This document shows positions 13,901 through 27,500 of a DNA stretch of 64,000 nucleotides, piece after piece. Origin of the DNA: Tigriopus japonicus. Taxonomy: Eukaryota > Arthropoda > Copepoda > Harpacticoida > Harpacticidae. Location of the stretch: contig CM021321.1 of NCBI GenBank assembly GCA_010645155.1, forward strand, positions 5,752,035-5,816,034. Direction: 5' to 3'. The notes under the pieces were generated by a model, which was given only the letters and a program-made list of their open reading frames with translations, ran no database searches and was not told the origin of the DNA. Position 1 is the first letter of the stretch, and every line of letters begins with the position of its first letter. Made by a program: the position numbers and the translations under genes.

Positions 13901-14739
13901 TACTTATTGACAACGCCGTAAAATCTTTAAATTTGAATCTAAATGTGGGTTCAAATTCATTTTGATTGTGCGCAACAAGTTTTGATTTAAGCCTGATATG
14001 TTAAATGCGAGACAAATTGATTTTAAATGTGCTTGTACATGAAGTACTACTCCCTTCAAACCCTAATATTGAGGGAGCAACTTTCAAGGACTCAGCAGTC
14101 TTTTGAACTCTTAATTAGTTTTGCTTTTGTGGCACGGAAACCCAGGTGAATGCATTTTTGACTTGAGCCCTTTTTTACATTCAAGTTGGCTTTCCTCATT
14201 TCGAAGATTTTGCGCAAACAGGGTGAGGTAGTTAATGCAATTTCATACCATGAGCGAGATTCTAACTTCGATCCTTTTTTCCAACCTCTTCCAGGATACT
14301 TTGAGACACTTTTTTTTCACCCGCAAACGGAGTCATAAATCTCATCTCAAAGCGATTAAACTCTAATTGGGGCACTGGCATACATATTTTTAAATTGTGC
14401 TTTAATTTAATAACAATTTGAATCGAAAGACCAAAATCGACGAGTTTCGAATGGAGTCTGAAATTTCAATTTTGAGCTGAAATGATCTCATATCAAGTTC
14501 ATAATTTTTCTTCTCCCACCGTCATATTTTTGTGCTTCTAGTAATGATACGAAAGTATTGCCAAACTAAGGTTTAGCATCACTGAAATCCCCCTCTCTAA
14601 CGCATGCAAAGTTAAAGCGGTAAAATATACTCTAAATACTACTTGGAATCGAAATAAACTTCTTTATTTGTCAGCGATCCAATGCTAGCAAGATTAGTTC
14701 CAATCCGTCAAACCATCTTATTGGAAGCCCGCCAACAAC
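10997..14739. other. Non-coding between and after the fold-back copies
   Basis: The stretch 12190-12240 (AGGTCGGTTAGAG, then AATTTGAAGCATAG) may be a further decayed piece of the fold-back family. The minus ORF at 12556-12290 (88 residues) has no motif. Nothing else stands out. Confidence 0.5.
12616..12817. repeat. Fold-back repeat, copy B (centre absent)
   Basis: Inverse-oriented partner of 10551-10996. Shared blocks include AGAAGAAATTTCTGACCAT, CTCGATTTGGTAATACAA and GACGGAAAAAGTCTTATATT. It passes straight from TTGGTAATACAA to TCAAAGCTGG, where copy A has the palindrome. Confidence 0.7.
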
Positions 14740-14885
14740 TTATTTTTCTTCTCCTTGTGTTCCTATGTTACTTTGTCGCTCGTTCTTTGGTCGTTGAGAC
14801 TTGGGGCGATCGCCCCCTCCTTTCTCCCCGCTAAACTCCGCCTTCCTTAATCCGAACGGAGCGCCTCCCCTCCCCCCATATATCA
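14740..14885. promoter_or_regulatory. GC-rich promoter-like block
   Basis: An isolated C-rich island in AT-rich DNA, with the 14-base palindrome GGGGCGATCGCCCC (14803-14816), CCTCCCCTCCCCCC and a TATA-like CATATATCA just after. No adjoining ORF. It could be a promoter or enhancer, for instance of a distal Antp transcript, or chance. Confidence 0.25.
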
Positions 14886-17729
14886 CGAGAAGCCATTAAA
14901 ACTTCAGCTTTGAATAATGAATGGCCTCATACATCTCGAAACTGCGCTAAAGTTTAATACAAGTTACAATTTATGACCAAGAATATTGCATCCATGATTA
15001 AAACGAGCAAAGAGAAGGTTTCTAGCCATCGAAATAGAAAGCTGAGGAGAAGCATCTTCCCAATTTGATGAATTTCTACCAAGACATTGCAGTTCACACC
15101 CTCATTGCCAAACCAACTGAAGGCAGAAGAAGGCGAATTCGTTTACAAAATACTGCATGAGTCTGAGCTCACAAATCAACACCTACTGAATTTTCTCATA
15201 GCCCTCTGAGGTTTAGGAGATCTGAGACATCTCTATTTGTGTGACGTCATCAATTGTCTTTTTATTTACGTTTATTACACTTTCCCCTTTCTATTCACTC
15301 GCAGGCTTCTACAAAGAAGATACTGTTTTGGAAAGTACCCAAAGAGTATTGGCAATCGAAAGAAAGAGCAGATTGATCACTTTTCTCGAACATTTCTTGA
15401 AACGAAGTTAAAAACCCTAAATAAAATAACAGAACGAAACTATTATTACTTTATTCTATAGCATATTCTAATCATTCTAAACTTCTACTTCGGGTGCTAT
15501 GTTGTGCACTTGGATTGATCCAGAGATCGGGAAAGAGTCTCCTTTGTGGGCTCAAAAGAGGGCGATGTATGAATATCTTAGACGAATATGTGGAGCTTAA
15601 AAAACATGAAGCGAGCTTTATTTTGAATTTCATGATGAAGAACTGAAATGATCTCTGATATTTTGCTACCCAGCAAAATAAGTTGGAATAAGCGCGAAAA
15701 AATAAATAGCAATGATCAAGGACTGTTTAATATTTAATAACGTATGATAAAAATTTACTGGCCCCTTATTGGTGACAAAAAATAGATTTTTTTTATACAC
15801 GTCTGGCCATACGTCAGAAGCTTGTAATGTCCAAAGAGAACCCTGTTTCTTCCACTAGACCAGGGGTGTGCAAACTTATTTAGCAATGGGCCAAATCGGC
15901 CGGACCGTTGGCGCTTGCAGGCCACACCAGCCAAAACGATAAATAATTTCTAGTATAAAATTCAACAATCTATCTACCCTACATATGCATAATAATCAAG
16001 ACATGAGAATGACAGATCCTCTCGCGGGCCACGCGAAATCAGCTCGCGGGCCAGGGTTTGCACACCCCTGCACTAGACGAACAAAATCCCGATTTTCCCC
16101 TTTCTTGTATGCAAGTGAATCTCAATTTGATTGTTGTCCTTTTTTGCTCTTTTCCCAAAGGAATTTGTTAAAAAAAAAACTAACACCGAAGTTTTACCAT
16201 AATCCAAGATTTGGAATCGACAGTATGGAAGTCGATCTTCGAAAGACAAGTTGCACTAACGTACTTTGAAGCGAAGCTCCAAACGAAATCTCATAAAAAG
16301 GATTGTGCATGGATCCCTGTAGCGGAAAGTTTAGGAAATAGAAAAGGAAAATATCGAAATTGTGATGTTACACCAAGTCGATTATTGTTTACTCTAGCTA
16401 GGCACAGGTTGTGTTCAACTCCATACTTTTTCGTCTTTTCGTCTTGCGTGTGATGATTTCTCGTTATACTTGCCTTTATTGGTTGTCTCTCATAACCTCT
16501 TTTTATGAGTTTTTCAACTAAGTCTCTTTGAATCGTTGGGGTCGAAAACATTTTAAGTTTTTTTAGGGGTGTATTGCTTCAAGTATGATATTCCAGTTGA
16601 TATCCAAATGGAAAAATGCTTCACGTGTGTAAATCAAGTAAAAATTCCACAATGTTGTTTGTGACTAAATATGCGTTTACGAATTGATCATTTATTCCGA
16701 CATACGTGTATAAAACAGCCACTTTATGAGCAAGAGAGTACAATATACTTTAGCTTACACGCCACTCAAATTTAATACTATCATCAAACACCTCAAATAG
16801 GGCGCAAGAGGTATTGTAAAGTGTTTTACTATCTACATTCATCGTTGTTTCTTGAGCAAATCCTGTTGAGAGAACTTGGCCACATTCGTTTCAGAAACAG
16901 TGTCCCCCACTTTTCACAAAGCTGTACGTATGTAGGGAACGAACGAACCGACCGAGGCAGATGACTCAGCCCATTTTTGCTCCCCTTTTCGGGAAGCTCG
17001 AAACGTTGATCTACATGGGTAGAGATAACGCAGCTGAAGTGACGCAAACCAAAAACTCGTCAATTCTGAGGAACTTGCAAATATGTACATTTATTCAAAA
17101 AGGTAAAAACATTCATCTGACCTATCAACTGGCTTGCCATAATTTGAACTTGTGACAAGTGATGCAAATGACCCACAGTGAAGTTTTTTTCATATTGAAA
17201 AAAATCTAACCTAAAATGAAGTCTTTTGATCAATTTGTCTATGCGTAAAAATGATATGGTTAGTCACAAGTATTTTTTTTCTTATTTCGCAGGCTACAAA
17301 TGGAGATTGATAAGCTGAGTGGAAAGTTAGGTCATTAACATTAACATTCTTCCAACAAGATTTGTTCTGATATTTTTATTTCTAAATGTATATGCATTGA
17401 AGATCTGCTGGAATGAATATTCAAATAAAAACAAAATCAAAAAAGTCTTTACTTGATATCAACCCACATATTAACAAAAATCTTGATAGTGGCGACACAG
17501 ATTCTACAAGTACATCTGATTTGCCCAACAATTGACTTCGAGTTAATTATGACAATTAGTTGGAGGCTTAGCTTGTGCTTTATTCTCTTTCAATTTGACT
17601 TAAAACCAGGGTTGTAAATGCAGACTTTAGGGACCTTCCATCCTTTGCATTTGCTCCTCGGCTTTCCTACTTGATGAAGCTCAGTGACGGGACCTGGCCG
17701 TATGATTATTCCTAGACGCTCTGAGTCGT
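14886..17729. other. Non-coding apart from the MITE at 15.9 kb
   Basis: Contains the hAT-type element at 15861-16070. Other ORFs are short and overlap on opposite strands. ATAGGGCGCAAGAGG at 16798-16812 is a weak lone CTCF-like string. Confidence 0.55.
15861..16070. mobile_element. hAT-type MITE (CAGGGGTGTGCAAAC family)
   Basis: 210 bp. Perfect 15-bp inverted ends CAGGGGTGTGCAAAC and GTTTGCACACCCCTG, with a perfect 8-bp duplication CACTAGAC at 15853-15860 and 16071-16078. Inner GGGCC blocks on both sides. No coding capacity. The intact duplication suggests a fairly recent insertion. Confidence 0.95.
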
Positions 17730-18560
17730 TCGGTCTTAGTGGTCGCAGTAGTTGAAGTAGTCGTCGTCGTCGCCGTCGTCCTAGTACCACATCCACCATG
17801 CTCGTCGAGGTCTTGGTCGTGGTCCTCCAATGTTCTCCCCTTCAGTACCCTAAGGGCAAGTACAGAGAATGAATTCAAGCTGTTCCCTCAAGGGATACTG
17901 AAAAGCCGCTCTGCGAGATGGGAGGAACAAAGACATTACAACATCGAGCGTCCTGCTGTGTTCAAAAGAATGCTCTTTTCGAGCTTCAACTCATGCAGGA
18001 GGGAAAAACGCCAAAGCCTTGACAGGGCTCCCATTGGCATTTTGGATCCAACTCACCAGGGTTAGTCAAATCGAATTTTTTGGCTTCTAAGAAGGCAACG
18101 AAACCCCCTAACTTACATAAAGATTACATACATATACTTCTATAATCAAAGCTTGTTTTACTTCTTGTCAGAGGTCCGGCGTCCCTGTTGTCTTCTTGAT
18201 CAGGGAACGAACCCAACGAACGAACGAACGAACGAACGAACAAACTCCAAGGAGACAGACCAGACTCAAAAAGAAGAGGCGGACGTTCCCGAATCCGACG
18301 AGGGAAGAGCAAGAACTAGAAGAAGAAGAAGGAGAAGAAGAAGAACCAGGGGAGGAAGAAGGGGAAGAAGTTGAAGAACGACCAGAATTGGGCAAACTCT
18401 TCGACTACTTTAACTCTTCCAGCACCATCACCACCACCGAGGACGACAACAACAACAACAACGACGAAGACTACTATCTCCCCCTTTTCAGGCGATGGAA
18501 GCCAGACTAGTATGAAATGGATGTGTGTGTGTGTGTGTGAGTGAGTGAGTATGTGTATGG
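17730..18560. repeat. Simple-repeat cluster
   Basis: Successive tracts: GTC/GTA triplets (17745-17785), AACG (18215-18241), GAA/GGA purine run (18310-18375), AAC triplets (18445-18463), GT (18522-18539) and GAGT (18539-18550). Overlapping ORFs with Glu, Arg, Ser or Asn runs on both strands are translations of these tracts. Confidence 0.8.
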
Positions 18561-21500
18561 AGGATCTGGCTAGCTAGCTAGTCCGACCGAGTCGGTCTCC
18601 AAGTTGCTTGGCAAGTCTGAAGTAGCGGATGAATGCTCATGGAGACAAGTGATTTATTAACCCCTTTTTTAGTTCCAGAATGTTTTTAAAAGCACTACTA
18701 CTACTACGTACGGCCGAGGTAAATTTCAGACGAGAATCATCTGTACCCTCAACTATCATTATCATAGTAATACTATTACTGTGAAAAAATTCCCATAACA
18801 CGGAAAATATGTTTCGACACATAATCGAACATGCCTTTAATTGCGTCTGCGTCAAAATGTCATTATTTAGTTTTCAACATTCTGGTCCACGAGGAAAGGG
18901 AGCTCCGAGCTCTTGGAATATTTGTTTGTTAACGTTTCAAAATGCACTTAAAAACTATTAAACACGACAGATTAATCAGGTGCTCATTTTCTTTTATTGC
19001 TCATTAGTTTCCTTATCTGCTTTTCAAATAGGTTTATACAACTTATTGTATGTCCTTAATGGTATTGAACTCCATCAAATTGATTGCTGGCCTCTTCGTT
19101 TTCCCAAAAAGGCCAAGATCTATCGTTTAAGAGGGATTTTGGCCCAAAAGACTGACTGACTTGTTCATCTCTCATCTCTGTCGAGAAAGGATTTGTTACC
19201 CCTAATAAAGATTTGCAACGACCAGGCCAACAACCCTTTCAATGCAGTCACAAAAGTGAAGTGTCATTTAATGGCTAATAAACAGGTCTTTTATGATAGT
19301 TTAGTAGTTCTTAAACTTCAGTCTAGCAGTGGCATCGTTTGGTTTAACAGGACAGACAGACAGATCACAGGTAAGAACAATTCTAGTCTAGCCATTTCCA
19401 AACAAAACAAAAAAGATAAACAAGCCATTCTCAAAACCAGAGAGAGCATATTAAATGAAGTGATCAAATGATCACCACCACGACCAGTGCACAACTATAC
19501 TAGAACTAGCTATGTTTGTAGGCTCTCGCTTTTAACTTGAAGTTATCTATTCGAAATTAAATCGTCAACATGCTTGTTCAAATGATATGAAGGTACCTGG
19601 GCTAGGTTGTTAGCTCCAGCATTCTCTTAGCCATTTATTGCGTTGATGAAGTCATTAAATGTAAACATTCAGTTCCTTACAAGGAGGCGCTCGCCATCTG
19701 TCCGTTTCGTAAGGCCTGCTTTACGTCCACACTTACTCGAACCAAAACAAACCATAAACGTTAGTTACGACGCCATTATGAAAGTAGAGTCGGCAGGAGC
19801 GGAGGAATTTCCCGACAAATGCAGAGAAAAAAGCCGGCCCCAAAGTGAGCGTTTCGTTTAGACTAGTCGGTGAAGGCGAATTTTCGACTTGGAGTTTCTC
19901 AAAGATTATCATCGTGTAAATGTAATAACTGGACCAAAATCGGCACCATTGGTGCCTTTGTAGATAAGAGGGCTTTATCTTTTTATGGATAGTTCAAGAG
20001 GGGTCATTTTTCTTGCGAAAAATCGTGGGAAAAGGTGTTGCTTGAAATAAAAACAACGTTTTCTTTTTGTTCTTCATTTACAATTTTGCTGGCTTGGCAA
20101 TAGCGGGATTTTAAAGTTGATGATTCACAATTAGATCAGTTCGGCTCCTCAAACATTGATATATTGCATAATTATATCGATAAACATTGGCGCCAGTTCT
20201 TAATTCAAGTGATCATGACAAAAAGTTATTTTTTCTTTGGCTTCAATAGCAACATGATTTCATGCTTCAATTTTAATTGCTTTTAGTTCAGCTTGGGTTG
20301 CAAGTTTCAACATAAAGAATCAATGATGCATCCCCGCATGCAATCAATCCGATAGTTTTCAAACTCTGTCCATCCTCCGTTCATACGGATGATGGCCAGG
20401 AATCCTATCTTTGAATTGGACACTAAAGTTACCACCCATTAAACGGTCGTTTCCCATCAAAACTGTGCGAAACATCAAAGCGAAACGTCAACATAGCGAC
20501 GCATGTGAAGCAAGTACGACTTCGCCAAATATGTTCCAGAAGCCATGGCAAAAATCGCAAGTACATCCGTTCATTTTGCACCGTTTTAAGCTTCGTCAGA
20601 TGTCATGATATCTTGAATAATGGTCCACAAACCAGAGTCGTTATTCATTTATTCCCTTTTCATTGGTTTGATCAATTTCTGCGATCGCATTTACACGTCC
20701 AATTATTTGTTAAGTGTCCTGCTTTTCAACAAAGTTTGAAGACAGATCAATATTCTGACAAAAGGCTGACTGAAAATGCTCCTTTGCACATGTGATCTCT
20801 TCCTTTCGTCCAATAACATATAACAAAACAGTAAAAAAAACACAACTAGTTCTGCCTTTCCATTTCAAATCAAGAAATTGGCAAGTGAACGAACCTTAAA
20901 TAGGGATTTTGAGGAACTTAAAGCATTTGAAAAGGAAATAGAAAGGTCATTGATTTTCATTATTTAGGCAATATAGTGGTTAGGGACCTGTTAACAAGCT
21001 TAAGAGCAATAAATGTGAGAAAAACTATCCAGAAAAGGAGGCAATTTTAGTCACAAATGTTGGCGCGTTTTTTCCCTCATCATTTTGCAACTGTGGGATT
21101 GGTAGGCTCAGTTGCAAGTGCTTTCACACATTGCAAATTCGGACACACTGCCCTATTTCAATAGGGCAGTGTGTATTAGTGTGAGTAGGCAATAATTCAG
21201 TTGCAGAGAGTTTTTCATCAAAATATATGTCTGAAATATATTGAGTGTTGTCCATTAATTCAATAGAGGCCAATTGACAATTTATGTCCTTTTTGGCCGT
21301 AACAATTTAATGTTCCACACAAAGTTTCTTCCCTTTTTCTCCAACATGTGGGATTTTTTCCGGACTGTAAGAAACTGTGGTCTTCATATGTGGATGAAAG
21401 CATTTTTGCACTTTGATGAATAGTCTGCCTTTAGCCTCAAAGTATTGTTTGTCAGCGAAAACACCTTTCTTGATTGGGTTGTAAATAATAAAGAGTTTCC

Positions 21501-24286
21501 AAACGTTCACAAATAGAACAAGTCAAAAACCGCTTCTTTGTCTCACTCGAAACGGGAGAAATTGAGTTTGAACACTACAGAAAGGCCTTCGTTCACTCTT
21601 GCTCTCACTCTTGATCGGAAATCCTCTTCTGTCTTGCTTTATCTAACAAAGCCCATTAGAAAACAAACTTGAATTGTCAAACATCATTCAACCAAATATT
21701 TCAAACAAAATGCCTCTTGATAATGCCTCTTACTAGAAGTTGAGATTCTTTGTCGAACAAGTTCCACCTTTGCCTAGAAGCACTTTGCGCAAACACTTTT
21801 ATGCATCAACTTACATTTTAAAAGGTTTCATCTCGTTCATCTTCTTCTCTTCGTTTGAATTCTATCAACTGGTGTTTCCATTCGGTCAATAAGGCTTTCT
21901 ATTTGAATTCTCTCAAATTCTAATATCAATTTAGAATTAATTAAATTCTATTGAAGTTTAGTGACTCTCGATCACCCACTAAATGAATTTCAGATCTGGT
22001 TTCAAACAACGTAAAGGATGAATACTTATTGAAGGCACATCAATTTCATGGGCTTTTGTGGGAAAAAGCTCGTAATTCTTCAATTTTAGTTGTTATTGTC
22101 CTGTCAAAAAAAATTGAAGTTGCGTCTGAGCAAAATCCTTTTTTTTGAGATGGCTGGCTGAATTTCGTTATAAATTTTTGTGCCTTTTGATAGGCTTATG
22201 GGATTTAGGAAAATAAAGTATGACAATCATGCATAAAAAATCAGGTTCTGACGGTAAGGATTAAAAAGGCTTAAACCGTAAGGAAGTAGTATCTACGAAA
22301 GAAAATTAGTTTTTCAATCTTTACACTTTGGATTATCAATTATTAAATGTTCGGCCTGAAATGATTAATATCATTATCATCTGTTCATAATTAAATGAAT
22401 GGGGTCATTTGTTGTTTATTTTATTTGAAGAGGGGTTAATACCGGGTATATTTATGGGGAAAGCTGAATTTCGATGAAGACCTTCGGTAAAAAAAGATTT
22501 TTCCAAAAGATGAAGGATTTTAAAAACCTTTTCCTACAAAAACTATTTTTTAACAAAAACATGGCCAATGTGAGATTTTTGTTATCATTTTGGCAAATAA
22601 CATGAAGTCAAAATGATTTGAAAGTGCACCTTTGATGTTTTCCTTAGCAGAAGGCAAGAGGAACACTTTGTTGCACACTTTCAGAAACAAAGAAGAAACG
22701 GAGATGGCTTCGTCATATGACTACATTGAAAATTGATCACTCAATTAAAATCTGCTATTAGATATAACTTGTCATTATTTGACGATGCAATCAAATGATA
22801 TTTTTATTTCCCTTTTTGCAAAAAAAGACTGATTGTAGAGATGTACGCACGTGTATTGTGTAACCATTTTTGCACTCCCAAAGAAAACTAAGGTTTCACG
22901 TTGATCTCTTCACGGCATGACATGGAGATAAGGCTCTTTTCAGGATCCAAATTATATCTATCAACCCATACACCTAAATCCATGCTCCTACTGAAATTGA
23001 TAAGTAGCAAAAAAAATTCATGGTGGAACACCAAACAGAGGAAAGTGCCCAATGTGCCCGTTCACAAATAATCTAGCTCCTATCAAGTGTTGTGGCTCCG
23101 TAAAAACGGTCCCAGTGAGCCTCAAAGTAGGAGCATTATTTTCTAGTCTGAACTTGCAACGAGAGGGAAGGAAGAAAAACGATAGTGGTTAGCAGTTTCC
23201 TGCACGAGATCGACTCTGATTCGAATCTTCCTCTGACCTTTTTTTCTGGGAAGTTGTAAAACGTCAAGTGCCGCCCGTGATGGCCAACCAGAACTAATAC
23301 CGAAATGACAAGACGACACAATAAAAACCTTGATTATATTTGTCCCGTTGCCAGTCATCTGCCTATCGAGCAATATTCGACACCAATCAACGAAGTGGAG
23401 AATTGTGGATCAGATTGTTGAGAAATAGTTTGATCGGATGATTTATCCTGAAATATGTTGTTACAGAGATTGTTGCAAATCAGCTTTAAGCCGGATGACG
23501 AACCAACATGCTGGACTTTGATGTTTATCAAAATAATCCAAATGGATTGGTTTTGATGAAGAAAGTGAGCTGAAATGCTTCTTGTTTCCTTATGGTCATA
23601 TTACGATGTACTGTTTTTTTTTTTACTTACTATTACCCTGAAAATCATTGAGCATATTTGTTTGGATTTGAAAGTATCCAAACAAGATGCAAATCCGTAA
23701 ACCTAAGAAATACTTGCACAGTTTAGAGCCATTTATCAGGTTTAAAGGCATGAGCATTCAGTCTGCTGATCCTGGGGCACATTTCAAACTAAGTAGAAAC
23801 GTGAAAATTTAGCAAGGTTTTCAAAATTCAGGTCAAATGCTCAACATCATTGGGAAATTACTGACCTACAATATTCTGTAATCACAATTGAAACCATTCA
23901 TTGAACTTCGAGAAAAACGAATCAGAAAATGGGGTGGTTCTAAAATGACCACATTTGGTGTTGCTCAGAGAGTTCTCAGAACCTTTTAGCAAGCAGCAAT
24001 CAATCCCCATGTCCACTAATTTCAGCTCGAATCGTCAGAACCAGCTCTAAATACGTAAAGTTACATTTCTGAACAAATTTTCTTACGTTCTAATCGTATA
24101 TCTTCTTGATTCTAAAGGTTAATACATTCCATGGTTTGTAACCTTATCCTTTTTTAAGAGCAACTCGTTCTAATTTTTAAGCCTATTCATTAACAAAATC
24201 GTTTCTTCTTGCAACATTGAAGTGCTAATTTTGCTTTAATTTGAATTTAAAAAAACTCAGAATGACTAAAATTGGAATTGATTATG
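18561..24286. other. Non-coding, no gene seen
   Basis: A somewhat less AT-rich patch at 19680-19870 and another at 20340-20600 carry ORFs of 65-96 residues without family features; they could be regulatory. The hairpin at 21143-21174 is listed separately. A 15-base palindromic string GGCACCATTGGTGCC occurs near 19942. Confidence 0.55.
21143..21174. repeat. Perfect 14-bp hairpin with 4-base loop
   Basis: ACACACTGCCCTAT, loop TTCA, then ATAGGGCAGTGTGT. Isolated in otherwise featureless DNA. It could be a small structured RNA, a protein site or a MITE remnant. Confidence 0.5.
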
Positions 24287-24294
24287 GTCTAGCT

Positions 24295-24546
24295 CAGAGG
24301 TCGGCAACCGGCGGGCCTGGACCCATGTGTGGGCCCAAGGGTAGTTGTTGGTGGGCCTAAGAGCTTTGGGGAGAGGCCAAAATAATGAGCCCGCGAGACA
24401 TCAATATCATTGTACTCGTGGACCCGAAGCTCTTTGATCGTTCATTTGTGGGCCCCTGAACATTACCGACTTCTGTTTGGTGGGCCCCTGACAAACACGT
24501 TATCAAGTTTGGTGGGCCTTGGCCCAAAAGTGGTTGCGGACCCCTG
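24295..24546. mobile_element. hAT-type MITE (CAGAGGTCGGCAACC family)
   Basis: 252 bp. Starts CAGAGGTCGGCAACCGG and ends GGTTGCGGACCCCTG, with a perfect 8-bp duplication GTCTAGCT at 24287-24294 and 24547-24554. The interior is rich in GGGCC motifs, including GGTGGGCCTTGGCCCAAAAG near the right end. A degraded sister lies at 47031-47232. CAGGGGT-type ends are classic for hAT elements. Confidence 0.92.
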
Positions 24547-24554
24547 GTCTAGCT

Positions 24555-27500
24555 GATGTAATTGAAACTTTCTCTTTTGATTGCAATTCAAAATCAAATA
24601 CATACGGCAAACTTCGGATCAAAGATTTTAGAGATTTTCTCGCTTTTCTAGTCGTTGGTTGGCGGCATCAAAGAAAGAAGTCTTGCACAATTGTTGTGTT
24701 GGATGTCAATATTTTGAATTTTGATGTACCGGTATCAATTGTCCACTCGTTCAGACTCACAGGTTCAAACCAACTAATATGAGTATCTTATTTGTGTCTT
24801 GATCAGGTTACCGTAATTGATACAATAAGAAAAGGAAACCCTCAAAACTGGTGCTTCAACACAGAACATAAAAGCGTATTTACTATAACCAATGCACATA
24901 GTGTTCATGCTCCTTTCCAAAGCCAGATAGCAGATCAGATTTTACAAAGGAAATGACGTACATAAGCAAAAGAAATGAAAATACCGATCTTCTCATTTTG
25001 TGAATAATATCCCTCAGAACGTCAAGGAAAAAATGACCCTAAAAGTGGTCTCTCAAAATCAATTTCCCGTTACTAGTTTACTGTTGGTAGCTTTTCCGTA
25101 ATCCAGAAATAGTGCTATTTATCCATGATTTTCAATTTCAACAAAGATCAGTGGAATCGCTTTCAAACTCTTGAGCCTTTCTGTTACACTGACTTCAGAC
25201 GCCATCGAGTGATTGGAAGAAAAGGTTTTGTTGTGAGTGCAGCCAACACCACAAATTAGCTGTTGGTGCCGCTTGCTTAAAATTTCGACCCAAAAACAAT
25301 TTGCCTGCGGAATTTTGTGCCATCTTTTCATTAAAGATCTATCAAAACTTTTAGGGTTATGGGGAACAGACGAGTTAAATACTAGTTATACTGTCAGAGA
25401 GAATGAGAACGGTTGAAACGTTACAAGATGACTTATTTGCTTTGATAACAAAATTCGCTTTGCTGACATCTTTTGACACTTATTTCTTCTCTGCTTGAGA
25501 ATTTCGGGCCTGAATTTTAAATAGGGATCCAAATGAGTTGAAGGGTTTGCCAGAATATTTTGGGGGAATTTATATCGCATAATATGTTTTCCATCTACCA
25601 AACATATGATCCCTTCACTTTTTCTCCCTTTTCTCCCGTTGCAAGTCCCGCTTTACCACGAAAGCAAGGTTATTTTTTTCGTAGTTGAAAAAAGTTTTGA
25701 ATTTCAACGGCGTCCGTATTTCCATTTGATCGATGCAAAGAAAGGAAGCATCCAACAAAATTGATGTTTGCAAACACATGTTAATTATGCACATACATAC
25801 ATAAAAATATATAAAATAAATATATATAAAATTACATAAAAAAGAAGATTATTTTTCCACAAGAGTTGTGACACATAACTTCCTTAAGGAGGTCTGTAAT
25901 ACAGTTCTTCTTAACTTGATATAGGACATAATTTGAACACATTTCAAGACTGGAATGATGAAAATCACCAAACTCAATAGTGATCATTGTATTTATTTTT
26001 GAAAATTGTATGTTGTACTTACGCTTGTAAAAATACAAAACCCATAATAACTCAAGTAGTTACACACACTTGTCATCGTTGAATTCATTTTATGTTTTCT
26101 TTTTACGTAGTCTAAACATTTAAGCACTGATTTTGTTCAGGTCAAGAAAACATATGTTAGGCAGTGAATTGAACATCTAGAATTTTGTCTATTTACCGGT
26201 GCATTCGTAGTCGAGCTTGTCTTGAGTTTTGCTCACGCTGTTCATCCTCAAATAGGGTCAGCAAACTAGTGATGTGACTTGGACGCTTGGGCAAGCTTTT
26301 TTTCGTGACATCATACACTGGGGTCGCCAATTTACCTTCAATGAAATGGTATTCCCTTCTGCCTACCTTTCTTCATAAACCGGTTTTTCATTAAGAAGCA
26401 CTGAAACGCGCCCCTGACTTTTGTAACTTTGGATCAGGGTTGCAAATTAACCTCAAATTTGTGTTTGCTTGAGTTAGTTAGCAAAGCACAAATTCTCCAT
26501 TAGGTGACCCTACCTTGCAACCTCCGGTGAAAAAAAACTTGCCCAAGCCCAGATATGACATCACTACAGCAAACTCTACGTTAGCAATTTTGGTACAGCT
26601 ATATGAATTCATAGATTTCCATAGAGGGGAGAGACCAGAGCAGGCCGGCCGATTTTCACAGCAAGCAGAATTGTAATTCAGTGTCAGCAACTGGTTGAAC
26701 CTTGCTCAAATGAGCAAGTTTTTAGAAGACAAAATTGTGCATATAGTGCATATGGCCCTTTTAGTTTTGTGCATTTGACCTCCAGTGAAGGCTTTGATTT
26801 TTCAAAATGATACTGAGATGCTTAATGTGGATCTCTACGTATGAAATGGAGTTTTTATATGAAAGGGGGTCACCGTGCCTCACTATACGAAGTTCTGTAG
26901 ACAATTCATTACTTTGGAAGGTCTTGTTGGAATGTATCCCAGGCTGAGACCATTTTAGCAATCAAGAGCTTCAGTGATCCTTGTCAAGAGGTCCTATAAC
27001 TCCTTTCTAAATACCCAAAATTCTAGTGCAAGTATGCTTGTAAAATGAGGATCATATCAAATGAACAAAAGAGGTAGAGGCACACCAAAGTAGGATCCCC
27101 TTTACAGGTATACTTGCCAACACCAAAATAGCAAGACTCCTGAATGCCCGACGACCGACGAATCATAGTTTTCTCGTCGTTATTCAAAACAGTGTGTGAT
27201 CAATGCACATTCGGCCTTCTAGACTTTAAGTTGGCCGCTATACATTTGTCTAGATAGTTATGGACCATCATAATTCCAACTATCGCCTTATTCAAACAAC
27301 CTTCCGATCCCGGATTTGTCAATGAACACAACTAACGGCAACTATTCTAAGTCACAAGGTTCCTGTCTTTGGCTCAAGTAAAAGTCAATGCACAATTGTT
27401 GAGCATTGAGCGAGCAATTGTTAAAAATAAGTTTTTGCCAACCGGATTTATTACCGATGGAGCAAGAATACATTCGGTTCGATGAAGGAATCAAGTGTTA

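Noticed and set aside
18196..18510. Acidic 104-residue ORF with Glu, Arg and Asn runs
   Set aside because: It is a translation of adjacent simple repeats; ORFs with similar runs occur on both strands there.
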